The position numbers and the translations under genes were made by a program. The notes under the pieces are model-generated. The model made no database searches. It was given only the letters and a program-made list of their open reading frames with translations, and was not told the DNA's origin. Below, piece after piece: positions 1 to 12,000 of a stretch of DNA of 64,000 nucleotides (position 1 is its first letter; the number at the start of each line of letters is the position of its first letter). The DNA is from Paragordius varius (lineage: Eukaryota > Nematomorpha). The DNA is taken from positions 1,302,001-1,366,000 of the forward strand of contig OZ176058.1 in assembly GCA_964247055.1 (NCBI GenBank). The letters run 5' to 3'.

Positions 1-2481
1 AGCGATTTTAGAGTTACCATCAACAAGTGGCTCACTGAGGACTCTCATATCATTCCAACGTTTGATGATTTAGTGAGTAAGATTGGCGAAGGCCAAGTTT
101 TCACTAAGATTGACTTGAAAGATGCCTATCTACAAATGCCCATAACCAAAGAATCACAAGATCTCTTGACAATTGCGACTCACAAAGGATTTTTTCGCTA
201 CAAAAGGATGCCTTTCGGACTGTCAACAGAACCAATAATTTTCCAACGAGTCATGGACCAGGTTATAAAAGATTGTCCCGGCACTTGTGCATATTTAGAT
301 GATGTTTTAGTAACTGGCAAATCTGAAGAGGAACATTTAATAAATCTTAATAATGTTTTAAATCGGTTAGAATTAGCAGGTTTTAGATTAAGAAAAGATA
401 AAATAAAAATTGGTGAACCTTCAGTAAGTTATCTGGGATTTGAAATAAGTAATAAAGGTATAAGTCCTTGCAAGAATAAAGTAAAAGCAATCAATGATTT
501 TAAAAAACCTGTGGATAAAAAATCTTTAAGAAGTTTTCTAGGATTTTTGACGTTTCATGAAAGATTTATACCCAAGCTTCAATTGATTGTAAGTGACTTA
601 CATAGTTTAACAAGTAAGAACGTTAGATGGAACTGGTCGGAAAAACATGAGAATTGTTGGAAAGCCGCTAAGGAATTATTAAGTGAACAAGTATTTTTAA
701 CACCATACAATCCGGATAGAAAGTTAGTAATTGAAACCGATGCCTCAGATATAGGGTTTGGATGTATTCTAAGTCATGTTGTAAATGGTGAAAGGAAACC
801 CATTGCCTATGGTTCAAGAAAATGTAGTACCGCAGAATCGAACTACTCCACGATAGAAAAGGAATTAAAGGCTATTGTTTTTGCATTAGAAAAGTTCCAC
901 AACTTCATTTATGGTAGAAAGTTTGAAATTTTGACAGACCACTTACCACTTGTGAGGTTAATAAATAGGGATAGAAATTTGAAAGAAATACAAAATGCGA
1001 AAATTTTAAGATGGGTGAACCGTTTGAATGATTATGACTTTGAACTTAGTTATCAGGCGGGTCCCAAAAATAGAGCTGATTACTTATCAAGATGTCCCAG
1101 TGATGATAATGTCGACACAATCGATAGAGATTACATGGTAACTAGATATCTTAGGTTTCTTAATTGTCATAACGTTCAGTTAAGTCGCGATGAAATTCGG
1201 AGAGAAACGGTTAAAGATAAAATTTTGCAGAAAGTAATTAAGGCGATTCATAACCAAGATTGGAGTGATGTTGAGTTGGCTGGGTTTACGAATCGGAAGG
1301 GAGAGATTTCGTACCAATACGGATTGGTCAGTTTAAACGATCGAATTATCATTCCAGAAAGCTTACAGTCAAACGTGGTCAACTACTTACACAGCGGGCA
1401 CAATAACGTAGAAACAATGAAAGCAATGGCAAGGTTCACTTGTTTTTGGCCGAAATTAGAGAACGATTTGGTAAGAAGATACAGTGAGTGTAGTGCATGT
1501 CAGATAAACAAGCCAAGCCTAGTTGAAAATCCGACTTATCATTGGGATCCAAATGCTGCGATATGGGAACGGTTACACATCGATATAGCGGGACCAGTTG
1601 ACGGGTATTATTGGTTGTTACTGATTGATAGCTCATCCAAATGGGCGGAAGGGTTCATGTTAAAAAAGGTTAATTCGGTAAACATATTGCATAAACTCGA
1701 GGAAACCTTTGCCAGGTTTGGGTTTCCGAGGACGGTTATTAGTGATAATGCTTCTTATTTTAGTAATTCGTACTTCACATCCACTCTAACAAACTTGGGT
1801 ATTAAACACGTGAGGGTAACCCCCTATCATCCTAAAAGTAATGGGATGGTAGAAAGGTTAGTGGGGACCCTCAAGGGCAAGTATAGAAAAATCAAAAATG
1901 ATAATATTTCACCACAAGAAGCCTTCAATACCACTCTATGGTCATATCGTAATTCAATACATGCGACTACAAAAGAAACCCCGTTTCAACTACTCTTCAA
2001 ACGAGTATCTCAAACACCCCTCACCTGGATCAACACAAAAGCAACAATCTTAGACGCACCCCGTCCACGCCGTGAATTCTCAATAAACCAACCCGTAATG
2101 ATGAGAAACGAACAAAATGTTGGATGGCGAGCCGGCGATGTTGTTGATAGAACGGGTCTCCTTTCGTACAGTGTGTGGGATCAGGTAAACCAGAAGATTG
2201 TCAGAAAGCATGCAGATCAGTTGAAACACGTAGACCTACCGGCCAACTCAACCGCACCAAACAATAGTAATGATAGTAATATAGACAATAACAATAATAA
2301 TAATGATAGTAGTATTGATAATAATAACAATAGTAATAACAATAATAATGATAAAATAAATGATAATAATAATGATAGTAGCAATGATAACATTAATAAT
2401 AATAATGACAATATCAATGCAAATCCGCACGAGCGACGTTACCCCGAGAGAATTCGGCGACCGCCGGTCCGGTTTTCTTAA
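1..2481 (+). mobile_element. Ty3/gypsy retroelement, pol 3' part (RT, RNase H, integrase)
   Basis: The frame is open from the first base of the window to the stop at 2479-2481, so the element starts upstream. Parts in order: reverse transcriptase (FTKIDLKDAY, then CAYLDDVLV near 290-310), RNase H (ETDASDIGFG near 735, later LTDHLPLV), an integrase zinc-binding region (HSGH then CSACQINKP near 1395-1510), an integrase core (HIDIAGPV near 1580, SDNASYF near 1740, NGMVERL near 1840), then a C-terminal region and an Asn/Asp-rich tail from about 2260 to 2420. Order RT-RNase H-integrase is that of Ty3/gypsy. The visible part looks whole, which suggests a fairly young copy. The gag and protease parts lie outside the window. 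Confidence 0.93.
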
Positions 2482-2780
2482 GGGGGAAGTGATGTTAGGC
2501 AAATTTGAAAGATATACTTTATTTTTATAATATTTTTCTGTGTTATATGCAAATGTGATATACATACTTTGGTTATATATTATAACTTTAACCCCTTATT
2601 TGAATTGTATTATTTTTGATATTTTTTGTGTTATATGTAAATATACAACCTTTGTTACTTGGAATTTTATTGATATAATGCAAATCATGGACAGTTAAAA
2701 TTGCTATATATACACCTTAAAAAAACCAAATAAATAGTTCAGTTCATTTCACATTGCTTTTATTATCTCTTATCTTAAAA
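2482..2780 (+). mobile_element. Polypurine tract and probable 3' LTR of the Ty3/gypsy element
   Basis: Straight after the pol stop is a purine run (AAGGGGGAAGTGA, about 2480-2492), a typical plus-strand primer tract, followed at 2493 by TGTTAG, a usual LTR start. About 280 bp of AT-rich sequence follow, with an AATAAA near 2729. The LTR end is not certain because the 5' LTR is outside the window and the downstream DNA is a repeat array. Boundary near 2780 is an estimate. Confidence 0.6.
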
Positions 2781-2875
2781 GATAAAAAATATGAAGAATA
2801 TAAATTTTACGTATTGAATTATAACTTTTTCCAAAGATATAATAAATATTAATTTTGAATTATAAGTAAATCTAA

Positions 2876-2949
<74 letters not shown>

Positions 2950-3085
2950 AAATTAACTTTTATCATAGGATTTCAATATAATATAAATTTTACGTAATTA
3001 TTATATATATATATATATAATTGAATTATAACTTTTATTTTTAAACGTATAATAAATATTAATTTTGAATTATAAGTAAATCTAA

Positions 3086-3143
<58 letters not shown>

Positions 3144-3190
3144 AAATTAATTTATCATAGGATTTCAATATAATATAAATTTGACGTAAT

Positions 3191-3224
<34 letters not shown>

Positions 3225-4165
3225 GAATTATAACTTTTATTTTTAAAAGTATAATAAATATTAATTTTGAATAATTATAGAATCTCAATATATATATATA
3301 TATATATATAATTATAACTTTTTATTCCAAAAATTATAAAAAATTTATAAAAAAATTTAAAAAAAAAATTTTCATTTCAAAAAAGTCATTTTGTAGAGCC
3401 ACAAAAATCTTAACATAAAATAATTTGACCAAAATTTAGAAATCAATTTTTTTTTGAAAAAATTAAATATAAAGATTACGTAATTTATATATATATATAT
3501 TATAACTTTTCATTAATATATATATAATATTATTAAATTCTTATAATTTTAAAATTTATAAATTTTTATAAAAAATTTTATTTCAAAAAAGTCATGAGGT
3601 ATCCAGGATTCTCAAGCAAATCCTTCCAGAACCGCAAAAATCTAGCAGCTGTTGCGCCATCTATAATTCTGTGATCAGCACTTAAATATAAATTCTTTAA
3701 ATATTGTATTAAATTCATTTTATATAATTTGTTTATATATAAATATATATATATATCAAAGATATAATAAATCAAATTTATTTTATAATCACAGTATCTC
3801 AATAATAAATATAATTTTTTATTCCAAAAAATATAATAAATATGGATAATTTCAAATTTATTTTATAATCATACTATCTCAATATGAATATATGTATATA
3901 TATTATATTATATATAAATTTCACGTAATTTAAAATATATATATATATATATATATATGCATATATATATAACTTTTTGCAAAGATATAATAAATATTAA
4001 TTTTGAATTATAATTATAGAATGATTTAGAAATATATAAATAACACATATATATAAATTTCACGTAATTTATTAAATATATATATATATATATATATATT
4101 TATAACTTTTTATTTATAAAATAACTTTTTTTCCAAAATAATAAATTTTTTTCAAAATTTATAAT
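2781..4165. repeat. AT-rich tandem array at the 3' end of DBT copy A
   Basis: Degenerate units of roughly 150-250 bp repeat the phrases 'ataactttttattccaaa', 'aataaatattaattttgaat', 'tagaatctcaatatgaa' and 'ataaattttacgtaattta', separated by (AT)n runs (long ones at 2881-2946 and 3091-3140). The same unit fills 14.4-18.1 kb beside copy B. It includes a truncated copy of the DBT last exon at 3578-3685. No other coding signal was seen. Confidence 0.8.
3578..3685 (-). pseudogene. Truncated third copy of the DBT last exon
   Basis: Read on the minus strand it encodes [18 protein letters not shown].. through ..[10 protein letters not shown] and a stop, matching the two full last exons at 4166-4327 and 18118-18279. 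Upstream of the SADH codons the match ends abruptly and becomes array sequence, so the acceptor and the first 18 or so codons are missing. It keeps the E2 HxxxDG catalytic motif but cannot be spliced in like the full copies. It is one unit of the surrounding tandem array. Confidence 0.8.
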
Positions 4166-4327
4166 TTATTTCAAAAAAGTCATAAGATATCCAGGGTTCT
4201 CAAGCAAATCCTTCCAGAACCGCAAAAATCTAGCAGCTGTTGCGCCATCTATAATTCTGTGATCAGCGCTTAAACTAACATACAACAGCGAGTGGCGAGA
4301 ATGTGAATTTAATCCACTGCAGATCAC
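4166..4327 (-). CDS. DBT: DBT copy A, last exon (C-terminal catalytic exon)
   Basis: 54 codons including the stop. Starts [13 protein letters not shown] after an acceptor ending aaatcag, contains [16 protein letters not shown] with the E2 acyltransferase His and Asp (HxxxDG), and ends [14 protein letters not shown]. Entry phase is 0, matching the donor of the exon at 7614-7685. It differs from copy B (18118-18279) at a handful of residues, for example R/H in SRH/SHH, FLR/FLQ, WKD/WKE and YLM/YLL. Both copies are open and splice-competent. Which one the cell uses cannot be told from sequence; copy B lies nearer to the upstream exons. Confidence 0.85.
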   Translation of the reverse strand: MICSGLNSHSRHSLLYVSLSADHRIIDGATAARFLRFWKDLLENPGYLMTFLK

Positions 4328-4368
4328 CTGATTTGCATTTTCATTTTTTTCAATGGTCTAAAATATTT

Positions 4369-4409
<41 letters not shown>

Positions 4410-4493
4410 TTTGAAAAACTTTGAAAATAAAATTCTAAATGGTAATTTTTAAAAAATAGCTGTTTTTGATTATCATTTTTTTCAATGGTCTAA

Positions 4494-4539
<46 letters not shown>

Positions 4540-5122
4540 TTAAAAAAAGCAATATTAATAAACGAAGAATACAGTAAAATTATATAATTAAACTTTGAAA
4601 ATAATCATCAATTATAATTGAAAAACTAGTAAAATATTATTTTAATTATATATATATATATATATATAAATAAATATATATATATATATATATATAATAT
4701 TTTCAAAAAAAGTATTATTAATAAAATAAGAATTCGTGATTTTGATTATCATTTTTTTCAAAGGTCTATTATATAATTAAAATTATATATAAAAATAGAT
4801 AAAATTTGTCAAAAAAAGGTATATTAATAAAATAAGAATTCGCTAAAATAAAAAAATCTAAAAAACTTTTAATAAAATGAAGATTAATTTAAATAGCTTT
4901 GATTTTCATTTTTTTCAATAGATAAATCATCCAAAATTATAAATTTATAATTTAAAAAATAATCATAATTTATTAAAGATTAGTAACATAAAATATATAT
5001 ATAGATATTTAAAAAAAACTTGTAAATAAGTATCTACAATTGGAAAACTAGTAAAATGGCAATTTATTAAATTAAATAGCTGATTTTGATTTTCATTTTT
5101 TTCAATGGTCTATAAAACATTT

Positions 5123-5169
<47 letters not shown>

Positions 5170-5376
5170 TTTGAATGTTCTAAATCATCTAAAATGATAA
5201 ATATTATTATATATATATATATATAAATATTTGAATGTTCTAAATCATCTAAAATGATAAATATTATTATATGTATATATATATCTTTTAAAAAAGTGTT
5301 TAAAAATCGAAAAACTAGTAAAGAGGTAATTTATTTAAATAGATGATTTTGATTTCCATTTTTTTCAATGTTCTAA

Positions 5377-5412
<36 letters not shown>

Positions 5413-5560
5413 TTTTAAAAAAGTATTATTAATATAAAAAGATGAATTTATTATATAAAATATATTAAAAAAATCTTAAAAATTAGTATCAAGTAATGAT
5501 TGAAAAACTAGTAAAATGGTATTTTAATTATCTTACAAAACTTAAAAACGAGTTTTTAAA
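4328..5560. repeat. Tandem array carrying the last-exon acceptor edge (copy A intron)
   Basis: Units of roughly 150-300 bp share 'gaaaaactagtaaaatggca', 'aatagctgattttgatt', 'tcatttttttcaatggtct' and an (AT)n tract, then 'aaaagtattattaataaa'. The phrase 'ctgattt(t)g.tt.tcatttttttcaatggtct' is the acceptor flank of the last exon (minus: ccattgaaaaaaatga..ATCAG), so each unit carries that 3' splice-site context. At least six units are readable, near 4475, 4740, 4900, 5085, 5345 and 5520. Confidence 0.7.
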
Positions 5561-7613
5561 AAAATCTTCACTGATCATGAAACATGAAATTTAAAATAAA
5601 TAAAAAATTAAATTTCCAATATTTTTTAAAACTTGTAAAATATTGAAATATTTTATAAATAAAAATTCCAAAATAAATTTAAAAATAAATTCCAAAAATA
5701 AATTACCAATATTTTATATAATAAAAATTCCAAAAATAAAAACAAATTTCAAAAATAAATTACTAATAATATATTAAATAATAATAAATCTTGATAAAAT
5801 AAAAATTCCAAAAATTAAAAATTTACATCTTAAAATAAATTTTCCAAAAATAAATTACCAATATTTACAAAAACTTGTAAAATATTAAAATATTGATATT
5901 TTTAATTAAATAAAAAATAATTAAATTTATAAAATAAAAATTTTATTAAATAAAAATTCAGAAAATAATAAAATAAATTTTAAAAATAAATTACCAATAT
6001 TTTTTACAAAAACTTGTTAAATATTAAAATATTTTATTAAATAAAAAACTTTTTTAATCGCTATAAAACGAAAATTTTGAAAATTTTAATAAAAATAATA
6101 ATTAAAATAAAAACACCAAAAACTTGTAAAATATTAAAATATCTTATTAAAATATTTATATAAAATATTTTTTAAAAAACTTGTAAAATATTAAAATATA
6201 TTATAAAATAAAATTTCAAAAAATTATATTTAATATATATAAAATAAAACTCCAAAAATTAAAAATATTTTACAAAATAAAAATTTAAATTTCCAAAAAT
6301 TTAAATCAAAAATAAATTTCAAAAATAAAAATAAACTACCAATATTTTTCCAAAAACTTGTAAAATATTAAAAATATAAAATTGACATATCTTATAAATT
6401 TATAATAAAATTATAAAATATTTTATAAAATAAATTTAAATTAGATTTACAAAAACTTGTAAAATATTAAAAACTTAACAGTTTTAAAATATCTTATTAA
6501 ATATAAAATATATTAAAACATTTATAATTAAAAAATCTAAAATAAAATAAATTCCAAAAATAAATTACCAATATTTTTTACAAAAACTTGTAAAATATCA
6601 AAACATTTTATTAAATAAAAAATTAGTTAAAATATATTATAAAATAAATTCCAAAAATAAGTTAAAATTTTAATAAAAATAATAAGATTATCTGACAAAA
6701 ACTTGTAAAATAATTTACGATAAAAAATTATATTAAAAGATCTTATTAAATAAAAATAATATTAAAATATTTTATAAAATAAAAATTTAAAATAAAATAA
6801 TAAATTACCAATATTAATAGCTAACAAAACTTAAATTAAACTAGTTTAATTAGATACAAACTTTTTTTATTGCTATAAAACAAATATAAATATAAATTTT
6901 TAAAATATTTTATAAAATAAAAATTCCAAAAATTAAAAAAAACCAAAAAAATTATTTAAATATATTAAAATATTTTATAAAATAAAAATTCCGAAAATTT
7001 AAAATAAATTAAATTTTCCAAAAATAAATTACCATTATTTTTTACAAAAACTTGTAAAAACAATAAAATATATTATTAAAATATTTTATAAAATAAAATT
7101 TTAAATTAAAAATAAATTACCAATATTTTTCCAAAAATTTAAACAAAAAATTTTAATAAAAATAAAAATTGACATATCTTGTAAATATATGATAAAATAT
7201 TTCATAAAATAATCAAATTGACATCTTAAAAATTTTAGATAAAAAATTATATATAAATATATTAAAATAATTTATACAATTAAAATTCCATAATTTCCAA
7301 ATATAAATTACCAATATTTTTCCAATAGCTAAAAAAACTTAAATTTAAACATTTCTAAAAAACTTTTTTATTGCTATGAAACAAAAATTTTGAAAATTTA
7401 AAAATAATAATTTATTAAATAAAAATTCCAAAAATTAAAAAAAACCAAAAAAATTATTTAAATGTATTAAAATATTTTTTAAAATAAAAATTTCAAAAAT
7501 TTAAAATAAAAACAATATACTCTTAAAAATATAAGATAAAATATTTTATAAAATAAAAATTTAAAATATTTTATAAATTAAAAATTTAAATTAAATAAAT
7601 TTCCAAAAATTAC
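5561..7613. repeat. Tandem array carrying the IGKIL donor edge (copy A intron)
   Basis: About ten degenerate units contain 'aaattaccaatattttt(cc)' plus 'acaaaaacttgtaaaatatt' and 'ataaaataaaaattcc'. On the minus strand the first phrase reads ggAAAAATATTGgtaattt, the last codons and donor of the exon at 7614-7685. Clear copies begin near 5700, 5855, 5988, 6335, 6563, 6800, 7028, 7107, 7305 and 7605. The stretch is otherwise A/T-only sequence without open frames. Confidence 0.7.
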
Positions 7614-7685
7614 CAATATTTTTCCAATAGCTATGATAGCTACCTCAGGCCATAATATTAATGGTTTCGCATGAATTCCTCCAAT
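7614..7685 (-). CDS. DBT: DBT copy A, penultimate exon
   Basis: 24 codons, phase 0 at both ends: [20 protein letters not shown] then GKIL. This matches the E2 segment that in human DBT reads [20 protein letters not shown]. The acceptor is ttttag and the donor gtaatt. The protein is identical to that of the copy B exon at 21240-21311, with only a few synonymous base changes, which suggests recent duplication or maintained function in both. Confidence 0.85.
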
Positions 7686-9425
7686 CTAAAACGCAAAAAA
7701 AAAAATTAAAAATAAATTTTTAAGAATAAAAATATTTAAATTATACGGACAAAACGTAAAATATAAAGACAAATCGATTTTTTCTAAATAAAATAATATG
7801 AATATAAGTAATTTGCTTTCAAAATTGAAATAGAGTTACATATATTAGTAAAACAATCAATTCTATATAATTGTAACTAAAAAGTGTAAGAAAATATAAG
7901 TTAAAAAAAGTATGGTTAGGTTGTCTTTTAGGAAGAATAAAACTTTAAAAATATAAAAACAAAACGTAAAAATATAAAGACAAATCTATTTTTCTAAAAT
8001 CTTGATTTATTTCAATATAACTCTTTAAATGACAAGTGTGAAATATATATATATATTACTAACAATATCAATTTTAGAATTGTAATTAAACCTATAAAGA
8101 CAAATATTTTTTCTAAAACCAACCCCATACTTTTTAAATCATTTATTTCAATATAACTACTCATTGTCTGTAAATTTTCTAACAATTCTATTTACATAAA
8201 AAAGTTGAAATTATACGGACAAAACGTAAAAATATAAAGACAAATCTATTTTTTTTAAAACCAATCATATACTTTTTAAAACCTTATTTTTTCTCATATA
8301 AGCTATTTAGTTACAATTATAAAATATAGAATTGATTGTATTAGATATATATATATATATATATCTATTTACTTTGTTGTTTACAAAACAATCAAAGTGT
8401 TATATTTGAAAAAAAAATCAAGATTTAGTAAAAGTATGGTTGTTTTTTAGTAAAAAAAATATTTGTCTTTATATTTTTACGTTTTATCCTCACATATAAT
8501 TTAAGTTTTTACTGTTAAAATATAAAGACAATTGTATATTTTTTCAAAAAGACAACCATACTTTTTTGAATCTTGATATTTGTAATTTAAATATAATTCA
8601 TTGTTTTATATGGCAAAGTGTGAAATATATATATATATATATATATATTAAACAAAAATAATCAATTCTATATAAAATTGTAAAATTATTTATATAGCAT
8701 AAATTAAGGTTTTGAAAAATATGGTTGTCTTTTAAGAAAAACAAATATTTGTCTTTATAATTTTACGTTTTGTCCATAGTATAATTTCAAAAAAAATCAT
8801 TGTTTTATATGGACAAAGTGTGAAATAGATATATATATGTATATATATATTACTAATACAATCAATTCTATATTTTACAATTGTAACTAAATAGATCTTA
8901 TGAGAAAAATCAAGATTTAGTAAAAGTATGGTTGTTTTTTAGTAAAAAAAGTATTTGTCTTTATATTTTTACGTTTTGTCCTTAAGTAAAATTTTAATTT
9001 TTGTCTATTTACCTATATGGACAAAACGTAAAAATATAAAAACAACTAGTTTTTTCTAAATAAAATCTTGATTTTTTTTTCAATATAACTCATTGTTTTA
9101 AATGGCAAAGTTTGAAATAGATATATATATATATATATATATTACTAACACAATCAATTCTATATTTTACAATTGTAATTATATAGCTTATGAGAAATAT
9201 TGAATGGTTTAAAAAATATGGGGAATATTTGTCTTTATATTGATTTGTCCATAGTATATCAATATAACTCATTTTTTTAATTATGGACAAAACATAAATA
9301 TAAAGACAAATCTATTTTTTCTAAAAGACAAATAACTACCCAACCCTATTTTTTATATTTTGATTTTTTTAATTATATATATATATTATATATAATTCAT
9401 TGTTTTAAACTGTAAAGTATAAAAT
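7686..9425. repeat. Tandem array of MITE-A-type sequence (copy A intron)
   Basis: Head-to-tail units repeat the family A phrases 'acggacaaaacgtaaaaat', 'ataaagacaaatattttttt', 'gacaaccatactttttaaa', 'caatataactcattgtttta', '(AT)n', 'aatcaattctatattttaca' and 'aaagtatggttgtcttttag'. About seven units start near 7738, 7965, 8215, 8515, 8800, 9015 and 9280. The matching copy B intron (21312-24110) has about fifteen. A transposon-derived unit has thus been amplified as an intronic tandem repeat. Confidence 0.75.
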
Positions 9426-9585
9426 AAGGTGTAAATTGTCAACACACTAAAATCTTATTTTAAATTTTATATATTTTTTTCCAATATAGTTTAAAAAATT
9501 AGTATTTTTATCCATTTTTAATTAATATTTATTAATTAAATAATTTACAAAACATTAAAAAAAATATTTTATTTAAAAATTAAAT

Positions 9586-9622
<37 letters not shown>

Positions 9623-9625
9623 TAC

Positions 9626-9829
9626 CGAACCAATGTTTGAAACAGTGAATGTCCCACCCGTTAAATCCGCCATCTTTGGCTTCCCAATCAGCCGGCTGTC
9701 ACGTGTTAGCCGTGCCAAGTCACGTGAAATTTGACCAATAGAAAGACGCTCAACTCCTTTAATATTTGGTACCACGAGGCCTAATTCCACATTTTGAGTC
9801 TCTATAGCCACGCCTATATTATGTTCTGA
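9626..9829 (-). CDS. DBT: DBT copy A, catalytic-domain exon
   Basis: 68 codons, phase 0 at both ends: begins [20 protein letters not shown], contains [20 protein letters not shown] and ends [15 protein letters not shown]. The SNIGS/GGTF segment is a hallmark of the 2-oxoacid dehydrogenase acyltransferase fold. Copy B (24755-24958) differs at six residues (S/P, E/D, I/V, E/Q, K/R, T/M). Copy A keeps the family-typical Ser before HNIG and Thr in DLTGG, while copy B has the typical D and V elsewhere. The acceptor is ttttag, the donor gtaata. Confidence 0.88.
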
Positions 9830-11200
9830 CTAAAAATTAATTAATAAAATAAAATTAAAAAAAAATATTTTTTTTAAATTAATATTTATAAATTAATTTA
9901 TTATTATTTTGTTATTTATTTTATTGTTTTTTTTTTCAAAAAAAAGTTTTAGTGAGTAAAAAAATAATTTATGCATTTATAAGAATTAAAATATCTTATT
10001 ATATATATATATATATATAGATACTAAAAAATAATTTATAAAATAAAATTAAATTTAAAAAAACATTTTTTTTAAATTAATTAATATAAATTAAAATAAA
10101 ACTTTTTTTTTAATAAATATAATAAAAAAAAAATATAAAAAAATTTATTTTATTATTATTTTATTGTTTTTTTTTTCAGAAAAAAATTATAGGTTTAAAA
10201 TTTATATAGAGACTAAACAATTTTATGCATGTTATTATAAGAAATAAAATATATCATTATTTATATATATACTAAAAAAAATATTTTTTAAATTAATTAA
10301 TATATAAATTTAAATAAAATTTTTTAAAATAAATTAATTTTTTAAAATAAAACTATTTAAAAATTAATTAATAATTTTATTGTTTTTTTTATCAAAATCT
10401 TTATATTGTTTTTTATTCAAAAAAAAATCAGGTTTTTGTATTAAGCAGTATTGAGTATTAAAATAGATAATTTTTTACATTTTTTATAAGAATTAAAATA
10501 TATCATTATATATAGATATATATACTAATTAAAAATTAATTTAAAAAATATATTATTTTAATTAATATATAAATTAAAATTGAAAAAAAAATTATTTGAA
10601 TAATTTTTTATCAAAATATTTATATTGTTAAATCTTTCAAAAAAAGTTTATAGGTTTTTGTATTATGCAGTAGTGAGTGTTAAAAATAATTTATATATTT
10701 TTTTATAAGATAAATTTATCATTTTAGAAATATATTATATATATATTAAAGCTAAAATTAAAATATTTTTTAATAAAAAATGATTACTTTTTGCTTAAAT
10801 TATTTTTTATTAATAATATTAATATCTACGGAAAAAATTAATAAAATATGTATTCAATTAAATTATACGTTATTTATGAAATAAAACTTTTTTGATATAT
10901 TTAAATATTTTTCATAATACATTGGAAATAAGATAACGTTAATTTTTTAAATATATATAATTAAAAAATTAATAATATATAATACTCATAAAAAAATTAG
11001 ATTTTTTTAAATTAATTAAATATATTTACATATATATAAAAATAAATAAATTAAAATTATAAAATATATATATATATATAAAAAATTAGATTTTTTAAAA
11101 ACCACATTTTTTATAAAAAATTAAATTAAAAATTCTTTCAAGAAAATTATAACCATTACGAAAATTAGTTAAATACCATATATTTAATATATATATATAT
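9830..11200. repeat. AT-rich tandem array upstream of the copy A catalytic exon
   Basis: Units of about 200-250 bp share 'attattttattgtttttttttc', 'aaaaaaagttataggttttt', 'gtattatgcagtagtgagta', 'aataatttatgca', 'ttataagaattaaaatatatcatta' and (AT)n, with starts near 9890, 10140, 10380 and 10600. The same array flanks copy B at 24959-26165. At 11170-11190 lies 'aaataccatatatttaata', the donor edge of the exon at 26856-26933. This shows that copy A begins just downstream of that exon and does not contain it. Confidence 0.7.
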
Positions 11201-11251
11201 ATATATATTATTGGTGGAGTGAATAAAAAATTTATTTTTTTTTGCTAATAG

Positions 11252-11821
11252 GATTCAACTGAACTGGTCACACCTCTACCAACTTATACCCAAGCGACCA
11301 CCAACAATTCCTCCCAAAAAGATTTTATCGACAATAATTTACCATTTAATGAAGCAGTTAATAAAAATGAGGATTATTCAAAATCAAATAAAAATGCAAA
11401 AATGTCGACAAATTTAGCACTAAGTGCAAGATCTCACAAACCCGGATCATTACTAAATAGCAATGAAATCGCGAAAAGAAATTCTTTTAACGTTCCGCAA
11501 AATAATTTGGAAAACGAATTTGAAGATTTTGAATTAAATACTGTAATGGGCGATACTTTTAAGAGAAACGCTTCGAATTCCTTAAAAATCAATAAAAATC
11601 AAATTAAAAGCGAAAAAAATAGCAGTCGAAATGCAGATGATTTTGAAAATGGCGAAAATTTAAGCAATGAAAAAGATCAATCGTCTGATTATGATGACAC
11701 AGATGATGAAAATATGAATGAACCCAAAACAGATGATGGAACAAAAAATAAAGCATCTAAAAATGTTGAAATTAACCCAACTACAAATTCTCTCTTATTC
11801 AAGTGCTGTTCTATACAATGA
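11252..11821 (+). CDS. Terminal exon of an unknown acidic protein with a CaaX box
   Basis: Open from an acceptor (gctaatag, 11244-11251) to TGA at 11819-11821, 190 codons. The protein begins DSTELVTPLPTYTQATTNN, is rich in Asn, Ser, Lys, Asp and Glu, looks disordered, has an acidic stretch SSDYDDTDDENMNEP near the end, and finishes LLFKCCSIQ. The last four residues CSIQ form a CaaX box, with X = Gln favouring farnesylation, and the Cys before it could be palmitoylated. This suggests a membrane-anchored tail. I do not recognise the family. Base composition and codon complexity are far above the surroundings. It is on the strand opposite DBT, between the duplicated DBT ends. No upstream exon was found, and any such exon lies beyond DBT copy A or outside the window. 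Confidence 0.7.
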   Translation, partial: DSTELVTPLPTYTQATTNNSSQKDFIDNNLPFNEAVNKNEDYSKSNKNAKMSTNLALSARSHKPGSLLNSNEIAKRNSFNVPQNNLENEFEDFELNTVMGDTFKRNASNSLKINKNQIKSEKNSSRNADDFENGENLSNEKDQSSDYDDTDDENMNEPKTDDGTKNKASKNVEINPTTNSLLFKCCSIQ

Positions 11822-12000
11822 ATTTTATAGATAAACATTTGAATTTGCCATTTTTTAACATTGTTTTTGACAAATCGCAAAACTTAGCATAATTTGAACG
11901 TAAAACCGTGCAAAAAAGGTGCCAGTGAGATGTTATCAAAAACTTTAAATCAAAATTATATATAATCTATAAATATATACATATATAATCCAAAATATTA

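Noticed and set aside
2217-2565. Leu/Ile-rich minus-strand frames over the retroelement tail
   Set aside because: Complement of the Asn/Asp-rich repeat codons of pol; no independent signal.
3602-3802. Minus open frame starting MNLIQYLKNLY before SADHR
   Set aside because: The extra N-terminal residues are array sequence. The true exon start, seen in the two full copies, is different.
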